Shown: positions 1-10,909 of the stretch, one piece after another
Layout: each line of letters starts with the position of its first letter
Position numbering within the stretch: the stretch's first letter is position 1
Assembly (NCBI RefSeq): GCF_003002955.1
Contig: NZ_PVTJ01000002.1
Location: 186,001-250,000 of the forward strand
DNA: 64,000 nt
Direction of reading: 5' to 3'
Origin: Glycomyces artemisiae
Lineage (GTDB): Bacteria; Actinomycetota; Actinomycetes; Mycobacteriales; Micromonosporaceae
The notes under the pieces: generated by a model
Databases searched by the model: none
Seen by the model: the letters and a program-made list of their open reading frames with translations, nothing else
Told to the model about the DNA's origin: nothing
Position numbers and translations under genes: made by a program

Positions 1-1356
1 ATTGAGAACGGATCGCTGGTCCTGGAGTGGCCCTTCACTGTCGGACCGGGCGAGACCGCGGTGCTGCACTGGGGCATGCGGGTGAGCGACCCGGGCCTGG
101 TCGTGCAGGCCGCCGCGCATCGCGCGGGCTGGGCCGTCGACACCACGGGGGTCGACGGCCGCCTGGCCCGCTGGGCCGCGACGGCGCTCGACGACCTGGA
201 CGCGCTGCGCCTGGCGTTCCCCGAGCACCCGGAGGACGACTTCCTCGCGGCCGGGGCGCCCTGGTTCTTCACCCTGTTCGGGCGCGATTCCCTGTGGGCC
301 GCACGGATGATGCTCCCGGTCGATGTCAACATCGCGGCCTCGACGCTCCGCGTCCTCGCACGCCTGCAAGGGAAGGCGGACAACGCCGAGACCGAGGAGG
401 AGCCGGGGAAGATCGCGCACGAGCTGCGCGCCACCGCGTTCCGGATGCCCGGTGAGGACATCACGCTCCCGCCGCTCTACTACGGCACGGTGGACGCGAC
501 GGCGCTGTGGGTGTGCCTGCTCGTGGACGCCTGGCGGGCCGGGATGCCGCGCGAGGAGGTCGCCGAGCTGGTCCCGAACCTGCGGGCGGCCCTCCAGTGG
601 ATCGCCGTGGCGGCGGCGAAGGACGGGTTCCTGTCGTACTTCGACCGCAACGGCAAGGGCCTGTCGAACCAGGGCTGGAAGGACTCCGGCGACTCGATCC
701 AGTGGCGCGACGGGCGACTCGCGAAGGGCCCCATCGCCCTCTGCGAGGCCCAGGGCTACGCGCACGAGGCCGCCGCGGGCGCCGCGGACCTCCTCGACGC
801 GTTCGGCGACGACGGCGACCAGTGGCGCGGGTGGGCGGCGCGGCTGCGCGAGCGCTTCAACGAGCGGTTCTGGGTCGAGACCCCCGAAGGCCGCTACCCG
901 GCCATCGCGCTCGACCGCGACGGGCAGGCCGTGGACACGCTCACCAGCAACATCGGGCACCTGCTCGGCACCGGGATCGTGGACGCCGCGGACGAGGCGG
1001 CCATCGCGAGACTGCTTGTGGGCGAGTCGATGAGCTCGGGCTACGGGGTCCGCACGATGTCGAGCGGCGCGGCCGGATTCTGGCCGCTGAGCTACCACGG
1101 CGGGGCCGTGTGGGCCCACGACTCGGCGATCATCGCGCACGGCATGGCCCGCGCCGGGCTCCGCGAGGAGGCCGCGGTCGTGGTCGAGGGGCTCCTGCAC
1201 GCCGCGGAGGGCTTCGGGTTCCGGATGCCGGAGCTGCACGCCGGCTTCTCGCGCGCCGAACGCGACCGCCCGGTCCCCTACCCGGCGGCGTGCCGCCCGC
1301 AGGCGTGGTCGGCGACCGCCGCGATCACCTGCCTCCAGATCGCCAGGGGCGCTTAG
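1..1356 (+). CDS. Glycogen-debranching-type amylo-alpha-1,6-glucosidase, 5' truncated
   Basis: The frame is open from the first base, so the N-terminus lies outside the window; 451 residues are visible and end at TAG 1354. The visible part is the C-terminal (alpha/alpha)6 barrel of actinobacterial amylo-alpha-1,6-glucosidase (GDE/GH133-like) proteins. Typical stretches are LFGRDSLWAARM near visible residue 90, NQGWKDSGDSIQW near 220 and YHGGAVWAHDSAIIAHG near 370. Family members trim alpha-1,6 branches of glycogen or related glucans in the cytoplasm. A strong hairpin follows directly, so it is the last gene of its transcript. Its exact substrate cannot be read from the sequence, and a trehalose or sucrose role is possible. 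Confidence 0.82.
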   Translation: MENGSLVLEWPFTVGPGETAVLHWGMRVSDPGLVVQAAAHRAGWAVDTTGVDGRLARWAATALDDLDALRLAFPEHPEDDFLAAGAPWFFTLFGRDSLWAARMMLPVDVNIAASTLRVLARLQGKADNAETEEEPGKIAHELRATAFRMPGEDITLPPLYYGTVDATALWVCLLVDAWRAGMPREEVAELVPNLRAALQWIAVAAAKDGFLSYFDRNGKGLSNQGWKDSGDSIQWRDGRLAKGPIALCEAQGYAHEAAAGAADLLDAFGDDGDQWRGWAARLRERFNERFWVETPEGRYPAIALDRDGQAVDTLTSNIGHLLGTGIVDAADEAAIARLLVGESMSSGYGVRTMSSGAAGFWPLSYHGGAVWAHDSAIIAHGMARAGLREEAAVVVEGLLHAAEGFGFRMPELHAGFSRAERDRPVPYPAACRPQAWSATAAITCLQIARGA

Positions 1357-1358
1357 GC

Positions 1359-1391
1359 TTCCGGGGCCCGCAGAGGGGGCGGGCCCCGGAA
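1359..1391 (+). terminator. Hairpin terminator after the debranching enzyme
   Basis: A perfect 13-bp stem (TTCCGGGGCCCGC / GCGGGCCCCGGAA) with a 7-nt loop starts three bases after the stop codon. There is no T-tract, as is usual for actinomycete I-shaped terminators. Confidence 0.6.
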
Positions 1392-1412
1392 ACACGGGAA
1401 GCACCGGGAGGA

Positions 1413-1463
1413 CCGGAAGGGCCGGAAGGGCCGGAAGGGCCGGAAGGGCCGGAAGGGCCGGAG
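1413..1463 (+). repeat. Five tandem copies of the 9-mer CCGGAAGGG
   Basis: Five exact 9-bp units run from 1413 to 1457, followed by a partial sixth copy. The array lies in the gap between the debranching enzyme and the HNH nuclease gene. It looks like a simple slippage-prone minisatellite, and no function is evident. Confidence 0.85.
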
Positions 1464-1705
1464 GCAATCTCCTTATGGGAACTAGCTTTCGGCTTGCGGG
1501 TGATCTTGGGTTGGGGTTAGAGCGGGCAGCGACGAAGAGGTCGAGTTGTTGCTGGGGTTGGTTGGCGGCCATGGGGTCTGAGGGTGGTGCGGGCGGGGCT
1601 GGATGAGACTTCCTCACCAAAGATCACCCTTCTGGGTGTTGGCACCCTATCGAACACAGCGTCACAATTGAAACACACCAGCGAACACGCAGGGCACAAC
1701 ACAAC

Positions 1706-1717
1706 AAGGAGGTGATC
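1706..1717 (+). promoter_or_regulatory. Extended Shine-Dalgarno that sets the HNH gene start
   Basis: AAGGAGGTGATC is a nearly full complement of the 16S rRNA 3' end. It lies 8 nt (from GGAGG) before ATG 1721. It therefore favours that start over the in-frame GTG at 1712, which lies inside the site. Confidence 0.8.
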
Positions 1718-1720
1718 CCG

Positions 1721-3322
1721 ATGGCGACCAACACGATCGAAGCCCGCAGCGGCAGCGACCAGGCCCAGACCATCCGGGCCCTCCTCGACACCGCCGCCAC
1801 GGTAGTCAACACCCAGTACGCCCGGGTCCTCGCCGCGGTCATCGACGCCAAGCAGGCGAACCTCCACCGCACCGCCTTCGGCTTCTCCGCCCTGCGCGAC
1901 TGGCTCGTCTCCACCTTCGACTTCACCCACCGCACTGCCTCGGACATCGCCGCCATCGCCCGCCTCTCCACCAAATTCCGGGCACTCGTCGAAGCAGCCG
2001 TGACAGGCCAGGCCAGGATCGACCAAGTCGCCTACGCGGTCAGGCAGTTGGACCGCACCCCTGCGATGCGGCTGTTCGCACTCACCCCCTTCCGCACCCC
2101 AGTCCCCTCCCCCTTCGACCCTGCGGTGCTGTGCGCGACACCCGAACACCTGATCGCCCAGTACTGCACCCACGCCCCCTTCAAAGACCTCCAGCGCCAC
2201 CTTGACGAACTCGCCGCCCACCTCGCCGAAGAGTCCGAACTCCTCGACAGCCTCGGCCAGCAGTCCCTCCAATGGATCGAACTCGCCGAGACCGACAACG
2301 GCATGTGGGCCCTCTCCGGCGAACTCTCAGGCGACACCGGCAGACTCCTCGACAAGTACCTCAAGACCGCCTGCCCCCCACCCCGCCAAGACGAACAAGA
2401 CCTCGACGGCGTGCTCCCGGCCCAGCCGAACCGGCACGCCGAAGCCCTCCACCAGCTCCTCGCCGGCTACGGCACCAGCCCCGACGCAGTCAAGCGGCAC
2501 GGCCACACCGCCACCCTCGACCTCACCGTCGACATCGACACCTTGCAGGGCGAAGACACCGGCCGCACCCCGCTCCTCGAAGGCCAGCCCATCTCAGTCG
2601 CCAAAGCCCGCCTGATGGCGTGCGAAGCCCAGGTCATCCCCGGCGTCTTCGACTACGAGACCGGCGAGGCGATCGAACTCGGCAGAGCCGCCCGCCTCCC
2701 CAATGCCGCGCTGCGCCGCAAGCTCGAACTGGAGCAGCGCGAAGGGTGCGCCTGGCACGGGTGCTCCCGGCCGGTCGCCTGGACCGAAGCCCACCACATC
2801 CAGCATTGGGCCGACGGGGGCGACACGAACGCGGACAACCTGATCCTCCTGTGCCGCTTCCACCACGGCCGCATCCACACGGCAGGCTGGTCGGTTGAGA
2901 AGACCGGCCCCGGCCAAGCCCTCATCACCCACCACGACCACACCGCCACCGGTGATGGCACCGGGGCCGGGCAGGCCGGGCAGGCCTGGGAGTGCGGATG
3001 CCCCGACTGGCGCACCGATGCCGACATGGACACCGAAAACCAGGGCAGCGACTGGGATGTGTTCCCGACCGGGCTCTACCGAGCCGAATGGTCCGACACC
3101 CTCAAACTCGAACTGGACTCGCGAGCCGAAGAGGCCGAACGGCAAAGAGCCCTCGCCGCCATCCGACAGGCAAGAGCCAAATGCCGAACAAGGTTCACAC
3201 CCCACGCCAAAGAGCCTGCACCGGCCGAGGCGAGCGGACCGACCTCACCACCACCGCCCCCGCCAGCAGCCACCCATCGGGAACCGATCCCGGCCGGCAG
3301 CCCAGGAGCCCCGCCCTTCTGA
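1721..3322 (+). CDS. DUF222 / HNH endonuclease domain protein (13E12 family)
   Basis: This is a 533-residue protein of the actinobacterial 13E12-repeat family. An alpha-helical DUF222 region covers about residues 20-300 and an HNH nuclease domain about 340-390. The HNH part shows CAWHGCSRP, then EAHHIQHW and LLCRFHHGRIH, which supply the paired cysteines and the histidine/asparagine of the beta-beta-alpha-metal fold. The C-terminal 110 residues are charged and proline-rich. The start at 1721 is fixed by the extended ribosome site. Such genes occur in many copies in actinomycetes and are suspected to be selfish or transposition-linked, but no cognate inverted repeats or integrase is seen here. 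Its target and physiological role are unknown. Confidence 0.85.
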   Translation: MATNTIEARSGSDQAQTIRALLDTAATVVNTQYARVLAAVIDAKQANLHRTAFGFSALRDWLVSTFDFTHRTASDIAAIARLSTKFRALVEAAVTGQARIDQVAYAVRQLDRTPAMRLFALTPFRTPVPSPFDPAVLCATPEHLIAQYCTHAPFKDLQRHLDELAAHLAEESELLDSLGQQSLQWIELAETDNGMWALSGELSGDTGRLLDKYLKTACPPPRQDEQDLDGVLPAQPNRHAEALHQLLAGYGTSPDAVKRHGHTATLDLTVDIDTLQGEDTGRTPLLEGQPISVAKARLMACEAQVIPGVFDYETGEAIELGRAARLPNAALRRKLELEQREGCAWHGCSRPVAWTEAHHIQHWADGGDTNADNLILLCRFHHGRIHTAGWSVEKTGPGQALITHHDHTATGDGTGAGQAGQAWECGCPDWRTDADMDTENQGSDWDVFPTGLYRAEWSDTLKLELDSRAEEAERQRALAAIRQARAKCRTRFTPHAKEPAPAEASGPTSPPPPPPAATHREPIPAGSPGAPPF

Positions 3323-3630
3323 ACCCGCCCGCCCCAGGCCAGCCAACCAGGGCGGGAGAAGGAAAGCGAAGGCACGGCACACACCAAGACCCCAGGCCCA
3401 GCATTCAAGCCCGGCCGCCTCCCACATATCCCCGTCGCCGCCAAAAGACCCGCACCCCAACACACCCCAAGCCGCAAAACCCAGCCCCGCCCCACCACAC
3501 ACCCCGCTGTCGCCGCCGAGAAAGACCCGCGCCCCAACACACCCCGAAAGCCACAGCACCCGACCCCACCCCACCACCCACCCCGTTGTCGCCGCCCGCA
3601 CTGAGCGGACACACGACCACGATGCGCCGA
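3323..3630. other. Convergent gap of 308 bp between the HNH gene and prpC
   Basis: The sequence is C/A-rich on the plus strand and mostly occupied by the degenerate tandem repeat. No gene or clear T-tailed hairpin was seen. Open frames here are compositional artefacts. Confidence 0.55.
3434..3596. repeat. Degenerate tandem repeat of about 75-79 bp
   Basis: The block GTCGCCGCC recurs at 3434, 3509 and 3588. The two intervals between these anchors resemble each other: each holds AGACCCGC(A/G)CCCCAACACA, then an AC-rich stretch ending in CACCCCG(C/T)TGTCGCC. They are imperfect tandem copies of 75 and 79 bp. Confidence 0.6.
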
Positions 3631-4761
3631 TCAGGCGGCGGCCGCCGGGACCGGGCGCTCGTGCGGGCCGGTGTAAGCGCTCAGAGGGCGGATGAGGGCG
3701 TTCGCGTCGAGCTGCTCGATGATGTGCGCGGTCCAGCCGGTGATGCGGGCCATGACGAACAGCGGTGTGAACATCGGGATGTCGAAGCCCATGAGGTAGT
3801 AGGCGGGCCCGGCCGGGAAGTCGAGGTTCGGGTGGATGCCCTTGGCCGCCAGCATGGCCGACTCCAGCTCCTCGTACATCCGCACCCACCGCTCCCCGCC
3901 CGTCAGGGCCGCCATGTCGTCCAGTGCGGCCTTCATGGTGGGGACGCGCGAGTCGGCGTCCTTGTAGACGCGGTGCCCGAAGCCCATCACCTTCTCCTTG
4001 GCGGCCAAGCGGTTCCGCAGCCAGTCGGCGGCGCGCTCGGGCTCGCCGATCTCCAGCATCATCTTCATGACCGCTTCGTTCGCGCCGCCGTGGAGCGGGC
4101 CCTTGAGGGCGCCGATCGCGGCGGTCACGGCCGAGTACATGTCGGAGAGCGTGGAGGCGACGACGCGGGCGGTGAACGTGGAGGCGTTGAAGGAGTGCTC
4201 GGCGTAGAGGATCATCGAGACCTCGAAGCAGCGCAGCACTTCCGGGGCCGGGACCTCGCCGAAACACATGTGGAAGAAGTTGGCGGACCAGCCCAGGGAC
4301 GCGTCGGGGGCGATCCGGTCGAGGCCGCGGCGGCGGCGGTGCGCGTGGGCGATCACCGTGGGGAGCTTCGCGAACAGCGCTTCGGCCTTGGCCTGGTTGG
4401 ATTCACGCCGGTTGTCGTCCTCGGCGGGGTCCTCGGCGCCGAGGCTGGAGACGGCGGTGCGCAGCAGGTCCATCGGGTGGCAGCCGTCGGGGACGCGGTC
4501 GACGACCCCGATGGTCGAACGCGTCACTTCCCGTTGGGCGCGTTCACGATTGACGAAGGCCGCGAGCTGGGCCGCATCGGGGAGCTCGCCGTACCAGATG
4601 AGGTGCGCGACCTCCTCGAACGAGCGGGACGCGGCGAGCTGCTGCACCGGGTAGCCGCGGTACGTCAGGGACAGCGTCTCGGGCACGACCTCGGAGATCG
4701 CGGTCGTGTCGGCGACGACTCCGGCAAGGCCCTTGTGGACGTCCAGCGGTGCGGTGCTCAC
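3631..4761 (-). CDS. prpC: 2-methylcitrate synthase / citrate synthase
   Basis: This 376-residue citrate-synthase-fold enzyme has the catalytic triad in place: H224 in GPLHGGANEA, H263 in GFGHRVYKDAD and D314 in NLDFPAGPAYY. Together with prpD and prpB it is expected to condense propionyl-CoA with oxaloacetate to 2-methylcitrate in the cytoplasm. The length fits the short bifunctional PrpC/CitA class rather than the roughly 430-residue housekeeping GltA. The GTG start overlaps the prpB stop by 4 bp (GTGA), so translation is probably coupled. It is the last gene of the prpDBC operon. Relative use of acetyl-CoA cannot be judged from sequence. Confidence 0.9.
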   Translation of the reverse strand: MSTAPLDVHKGLAGVVADTTAISEVVPETLSLTYRGYPVQQLAASRSFEEVAHLIWYGELPDAAQLAAFVNRERAQREVTRSTIGVVDRVPDGCHPMDLLRTAVSSLGAEDPAEDDNRRESNQAKAEALFAKLPTVIAHAHRRRRGLDRIAPDASLGWSANFFHMCFGEVPAPEVLRCFEVSMILYAEHSFNASTFTARVVASTLSDMYSAVTAAIGALKGPLHGGANEAVMKMMLEIGEPERAADWLRNRLAAKEKVMGFGHRVYKDADSRVPTMKAALDDMAALTGGERWVRMYEELESAMLAAKGIHPNLDFPAGPAYYLMGFDIPMFTPLFVMARITGWTAHIIEQLDANALIRPLSAYTGPHERPVPAAAA

Positions 4762-5654
4762 GATTCCCTCCCGGGGACCTCGAAGTTGAACAGCTCCTGG
4801 TCGAACTCGTTGTAGGAGGCGTAGTCGACCAGGTCGTAGAGGCGGGCGCGGGTCTGCATGCGCTCCACCAGGGACGCCTGCGTGCCTTCGGTCTTCAGCG
4901 TCGCGAACAGCTCGTCGACGGCGCCCATGGCGGCGCGGAGGCTGGAGACGGGCCAGATGACGAGGTTGTAGCCGAGGTCCTCCAACTGCGCCGCGGTCAA
5001 ATTAGGGGAGGTCCCGAACTCGGTCATGTTGGCGAGCAGCGGAACGTCGATCGCCTTGCGGAAGGCCGCGAACTCGGCCTCGTCGCGCAGCGCTTCGGGG
5101 AACACCAGGTCCGCCCCGGCGTCCACATAGGCTTTCGCGCGGTCGATCGCGGCGTCGAGGCCCTCGATGGCGCGGGCGTCGGTGCGGGCGCAGACGACGA
5201 AGTCCGGGTCGGTGCGGGCCTTGACGGCGGCGGCGACGCGGCGGACCATCTCATCGGCGGGGACCACGGCCTTGCCGTCGAGGTGCCCGCAGCGCTTGGG
5301 GTTCACCTGGTCTTCGAGGTGGCAGCCCGCGAGCCCGGCGTCCTCCAAGGACCGGATCGTGCGGGCGACGTTCCCGACCTCGCCGAAGCCGGTGTCCGCG
5401 TCGATCAAGGTGGGGAGGTCGGTGGCGCGGGCGATCTGGCCGCCGCGGGTCGCGACCTCGGTGAGCGTGGTCAGCCCGATGTCGGGCAGGCCCAGGTCGG
5501 CGGCGAGGGCCGCGCCTGAGACGTACACACCGTCGAAGCCGTGGTCGGCGGCGGCCTTCGCGACCAGGGGCGAGAACGCCCCGGGGAGGCGCTGGAGGCG
5601 GCCCGACGCGAGGCCCTCGCGCAGGCGGCGGCGCTTCTCGGACGGAGTCGGCAT
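4758..5654 (-). CDS. prpB: Methylisocitrate lyase
   Basis: This 298-residue member of the isocitrate lyase/PEP mutase superfamily cleaves 2-methylisocitrate to pyruvate and succinate. The metal-binding DADTGFGE stretch is at 85-92 and the catalytic loop KRCGH at 120-124, with C122 as general acid. A longer in-frame start exists 99 bp upstream, but ATG 5654 is preferred: it follows GAAGGGG, overlaps the prpD stop as ATGA and gives the family's usual length. The lyase and synthase also overlap by 4 bp, so the three cycle enzymes are made from one tightly coupled message. Confidence 0.92.
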   Translation of the reverse strand: MPTPSEKRRRLREGLASGRLQRLPGAFSPLVAKAAADHGFDGVYVSGAALAADLGLPDIGLTTLTEVATRGGQIARATDLPTLIDADTGFGEVGNVARTIRSLEDAGLAGCHLEDQVNPKRCGHLDGKAVVPADEMVRRVAAAVKARTDPDFVVCARTDARAIEGLDAAIDRAKAYVDAGADLVFPEALRDEAEFAAFRKAIDVPLLANMTEFGTSPNLTAAQLEDLGYNLVIWPVSSLRAAMGAVDELFATLKTEGTQASLVERMQTRARLYDLVDYASYNEFDQELFNFEVPGRES

Positions 5655-7153
5655 CAGAAGAGCCCCTTCGCGGTCGGTTCGGTCAGCGCGCCGGGCGGCG
5701 CAGCCAGGTTGAGGGCCCGGACGCCGTTCGCGTCGAGCGCGTCGATGCGGCACGCGAGGTCGAGGAACCGGTCCTGCTCGGCCTCGTCGATGACCCCTTC
5801 AGTGAGGGTGCGGAACTTCGCGATGTACTGCTCGCGCCCGAACGGCCGCGCCCCCGCCGGGTGCGCGTCGGCGACGGCCAGTTCGTCTTCGATGAGCGTG
5901 CCGTCGTCGAGCGTGATGACGACGCGCCCGCCGAACGCGCGCTTGCCCGGGTCCGGGTCGTGGTACCGCGCGGTCCACTCCGGGTCCTCCACGGTGCGGA
6001 CCCTCCGCCACAGGCGCACGGTCGATTCCCGGTGCGCGCGTTCGGGGGTGTAGGACCGCTCGTGGTGCCACGCGCGGTCTTCGAGGGCCACCGCGAAGAT
6101 GTACATGATCGAGTGGTCGAGGGTCTCGCGGCTCGCGTCGGGGTCGGTCTTCTGCGGGTCCTCCGCGCCCGTGCCGATCACGTAGTGCGTGTGGTGGCTC
6201 GTGTGGATCACGACCTCGCGGATGCGGTCGAGGTCGACGCGCGGGGCCATGCGGCGGGCCAGGTCGATGAGCGCCTGGGACTGGTACTCCGCCGAATGCT
6301 CCTTCGTGTACGTGTCGAGGATGGCCCGCTTCGCCTCGCCCGCAGCGGGAAGCGGCACCTCATACACGGCTTCCGGCCCGCTGAGGAGCCGCGCGATCAC
6401 CGCGTCCTCGCCTTCGTAGATCGGCGACGGGGCGCCCTCGCCGCGCATCGCCCGGTCCACGGCCTCGACGGCGGCCTTGCCCGCGAACGCGGGCGCGTAC
6501 GCCTTCCACGAGGAGATCGCGCCCTTGCGGGACTGCCGGGTCGCGGTCGTCGTGTGCAGCGCCTGCCCGATCGCCTGGTAGACGGTCTCCACGGGCAGGT
6601 CGAGGAGCGCGCCGATCCCGGCGGCGGCCGAGGGGCCGAGGTGCGCGATGTGGTCGATCCGGTGCTCGTGCAGGCAGATCCCGCGCACCAGGTCCACCTG
6701 GACCTCGTATCCGGCGGCGATGCCGCGCACGAGCGCGCGCCCGTCGAGGCCCCGGTGCTGCGCGACCGCGAGCACGGGCGGGATGTTGTCGCCGGGGTGC
6801 GAGTAGTCCGCGGCCAGGAACGTGTCGTGGAAGTCCAGCTCCCGCACGGCGACCCCGTTCGCCCAGGCGGCCCACTCCGGGGAGGACCGGAACGCCGCCG
6901 GGAGGCCGAACACGGCCGCACCCGGCGCGTACGGGTGCGCGCGGGCCTGCGCGCGGGCGCTCGCCACGGGACGGCGCGCGAGCGACGCGGCGGCGACCGC
7001 GGCGTTGTCGATGACCCTGTTCCCGATCATCTCGGCGACCTCCCGCTCCACCGGGACCGGGTCGACCGCGGCCGCGGCGAGCTTCCAGGCCAGCTGGCCC
7101 TCCCGGGGCAGGTCCTCGCGGGAGGCGTGGGTGCGGACGCGGTGGGTGATCAC
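5654..7153 (-). CDS. prpD: 2-methylcitrate dehydratase (MmgE/PrpD family)
   Basis: This 499-residue enzyme is the first gene of the operon and dehydrates 2-methylcitrate to 2-methyl-cis-aconitate in the methylcitrate cycle. The frame extends further upstream, but the GTG at 7153 is preceded by AGGAG at good spacing. It begins with the family-typical [15 protein letters not shown], followed by [16 protein letters not shown] PrpD-like N-terminal all-helical domain and an MmgE-type C-terminal lid are expected from family membership. It shares a 136-bp intergenic region with the divergent regulator prpR, which holds several operator-like repeats. Propionate-dependent control is inferred from these neighbours. 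Confidence 0.9.
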   Translation of the reverse strand: MITHRVRTHASREDLPREGQLAWKLAAAAVDPVPVEREVAEMIGNRVIDNAAVAAASLARRPVASARAQARAHPYAPGAAVFGLPAAFRSSPEWAAWANGVAVRELDFHDTFLAADYSHPGDNIPPVLAVAQHRGLDGRALVRGIAAGYEVQVDLVRGICLHEHRIDHIAHLGPSAAAGIGALLDLPVETVYQAIGQALHTTTATRQSRKGAISSWKAYAPAFAGKAAVEAVDRAMRGEGAPSPIYEGEDAVIARLLSGPEAVYEVPLPAAGEAKRAILDTYTKEHSAEYQSQALIDLARRMAPRVDLDRIREVVIHTSHHTHYVIGTGAEDPQKTDPDASRETLDHSIMYIFAVALEDRAWHHERSYTPERAHRESTVRLWRRVRTVEDPEWTARYHDPDPGKRAFGGRVVITLDDGTLIEDELAVADAHPAGARPFGREQYIAKFRTLTEGVIDEAEQDRFLDLACRIDALDANGVRALNLAAPPGALTEPTAKGLF

Positions 7154-7186
7154 TCGGCGGCTCCTAGCGCTGCGGCGGCGGGTACA

Positions 7187-7279
7187 TTTCACAGTATGCA
7201 CACACCCGGATGCCCTTGAAACCGCTGTAAATGTGGTTTCTTGTGGAAAATTCCGGGCCGGTTTGTGGAATCTGTGAAA
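7187..7279. promoter_or_regulatory. Operator-like repeat array between prpD and prpR
   Basis: The divergent intergenic region holds TTGTGGAA twice (7241-7248 and 7263-7270, 22 bp apart, about two helical turns), CTGTGAAA at 7272-7279, its reverse complement TTTCACAG at 7187-7194, and the related CTGTAAAT at 7225-7232. They resemble half-sites for a dimeric regulator, most simply PrpR itself. This is inference from position and repetition. Confidence 0.5.
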
Positions 7280-7289
7280 GGACGAGGCC

Positions 7290-10829
<3,540 letters not shown>

Positions 10830-10841
10830 CCGCCTGCTCCT

Positions 10842-10868
10842 ATCGAAACGAAGTGTTTTCGTTTCGAT
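10842..10868. promoter_or_regulatory. Perfect 27-bp palindromic operator of the TetR/MFS operon
   Basis: The 11-bp arms ATCGAAACGAA and TTCGTTTCGAT flank a 5-bp spacer, 13 bp upstream of the repressor start. Position and symmetry fit a TetR-dimer operator. Confidence 0.75.
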
Positions 10869-10909
10869 CATAAACACGCCGCGGACGCCGCGTCCACGCG
10901 TGTGGCGGA

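Larger units (their letters stand above)
1357..1720. other. Gap of 364 bp before the HNH nuclease gene
   Basis: This stretch holds the hairpin at 1359-1391 and the 9-mer array at 1413-1463. From about 1620 the sequence becomes less GC-rich and must contain the promoter of the HNH gene, but no convincing -35/-10 pair was identified. No gene is seen. Confidence 0.6.
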
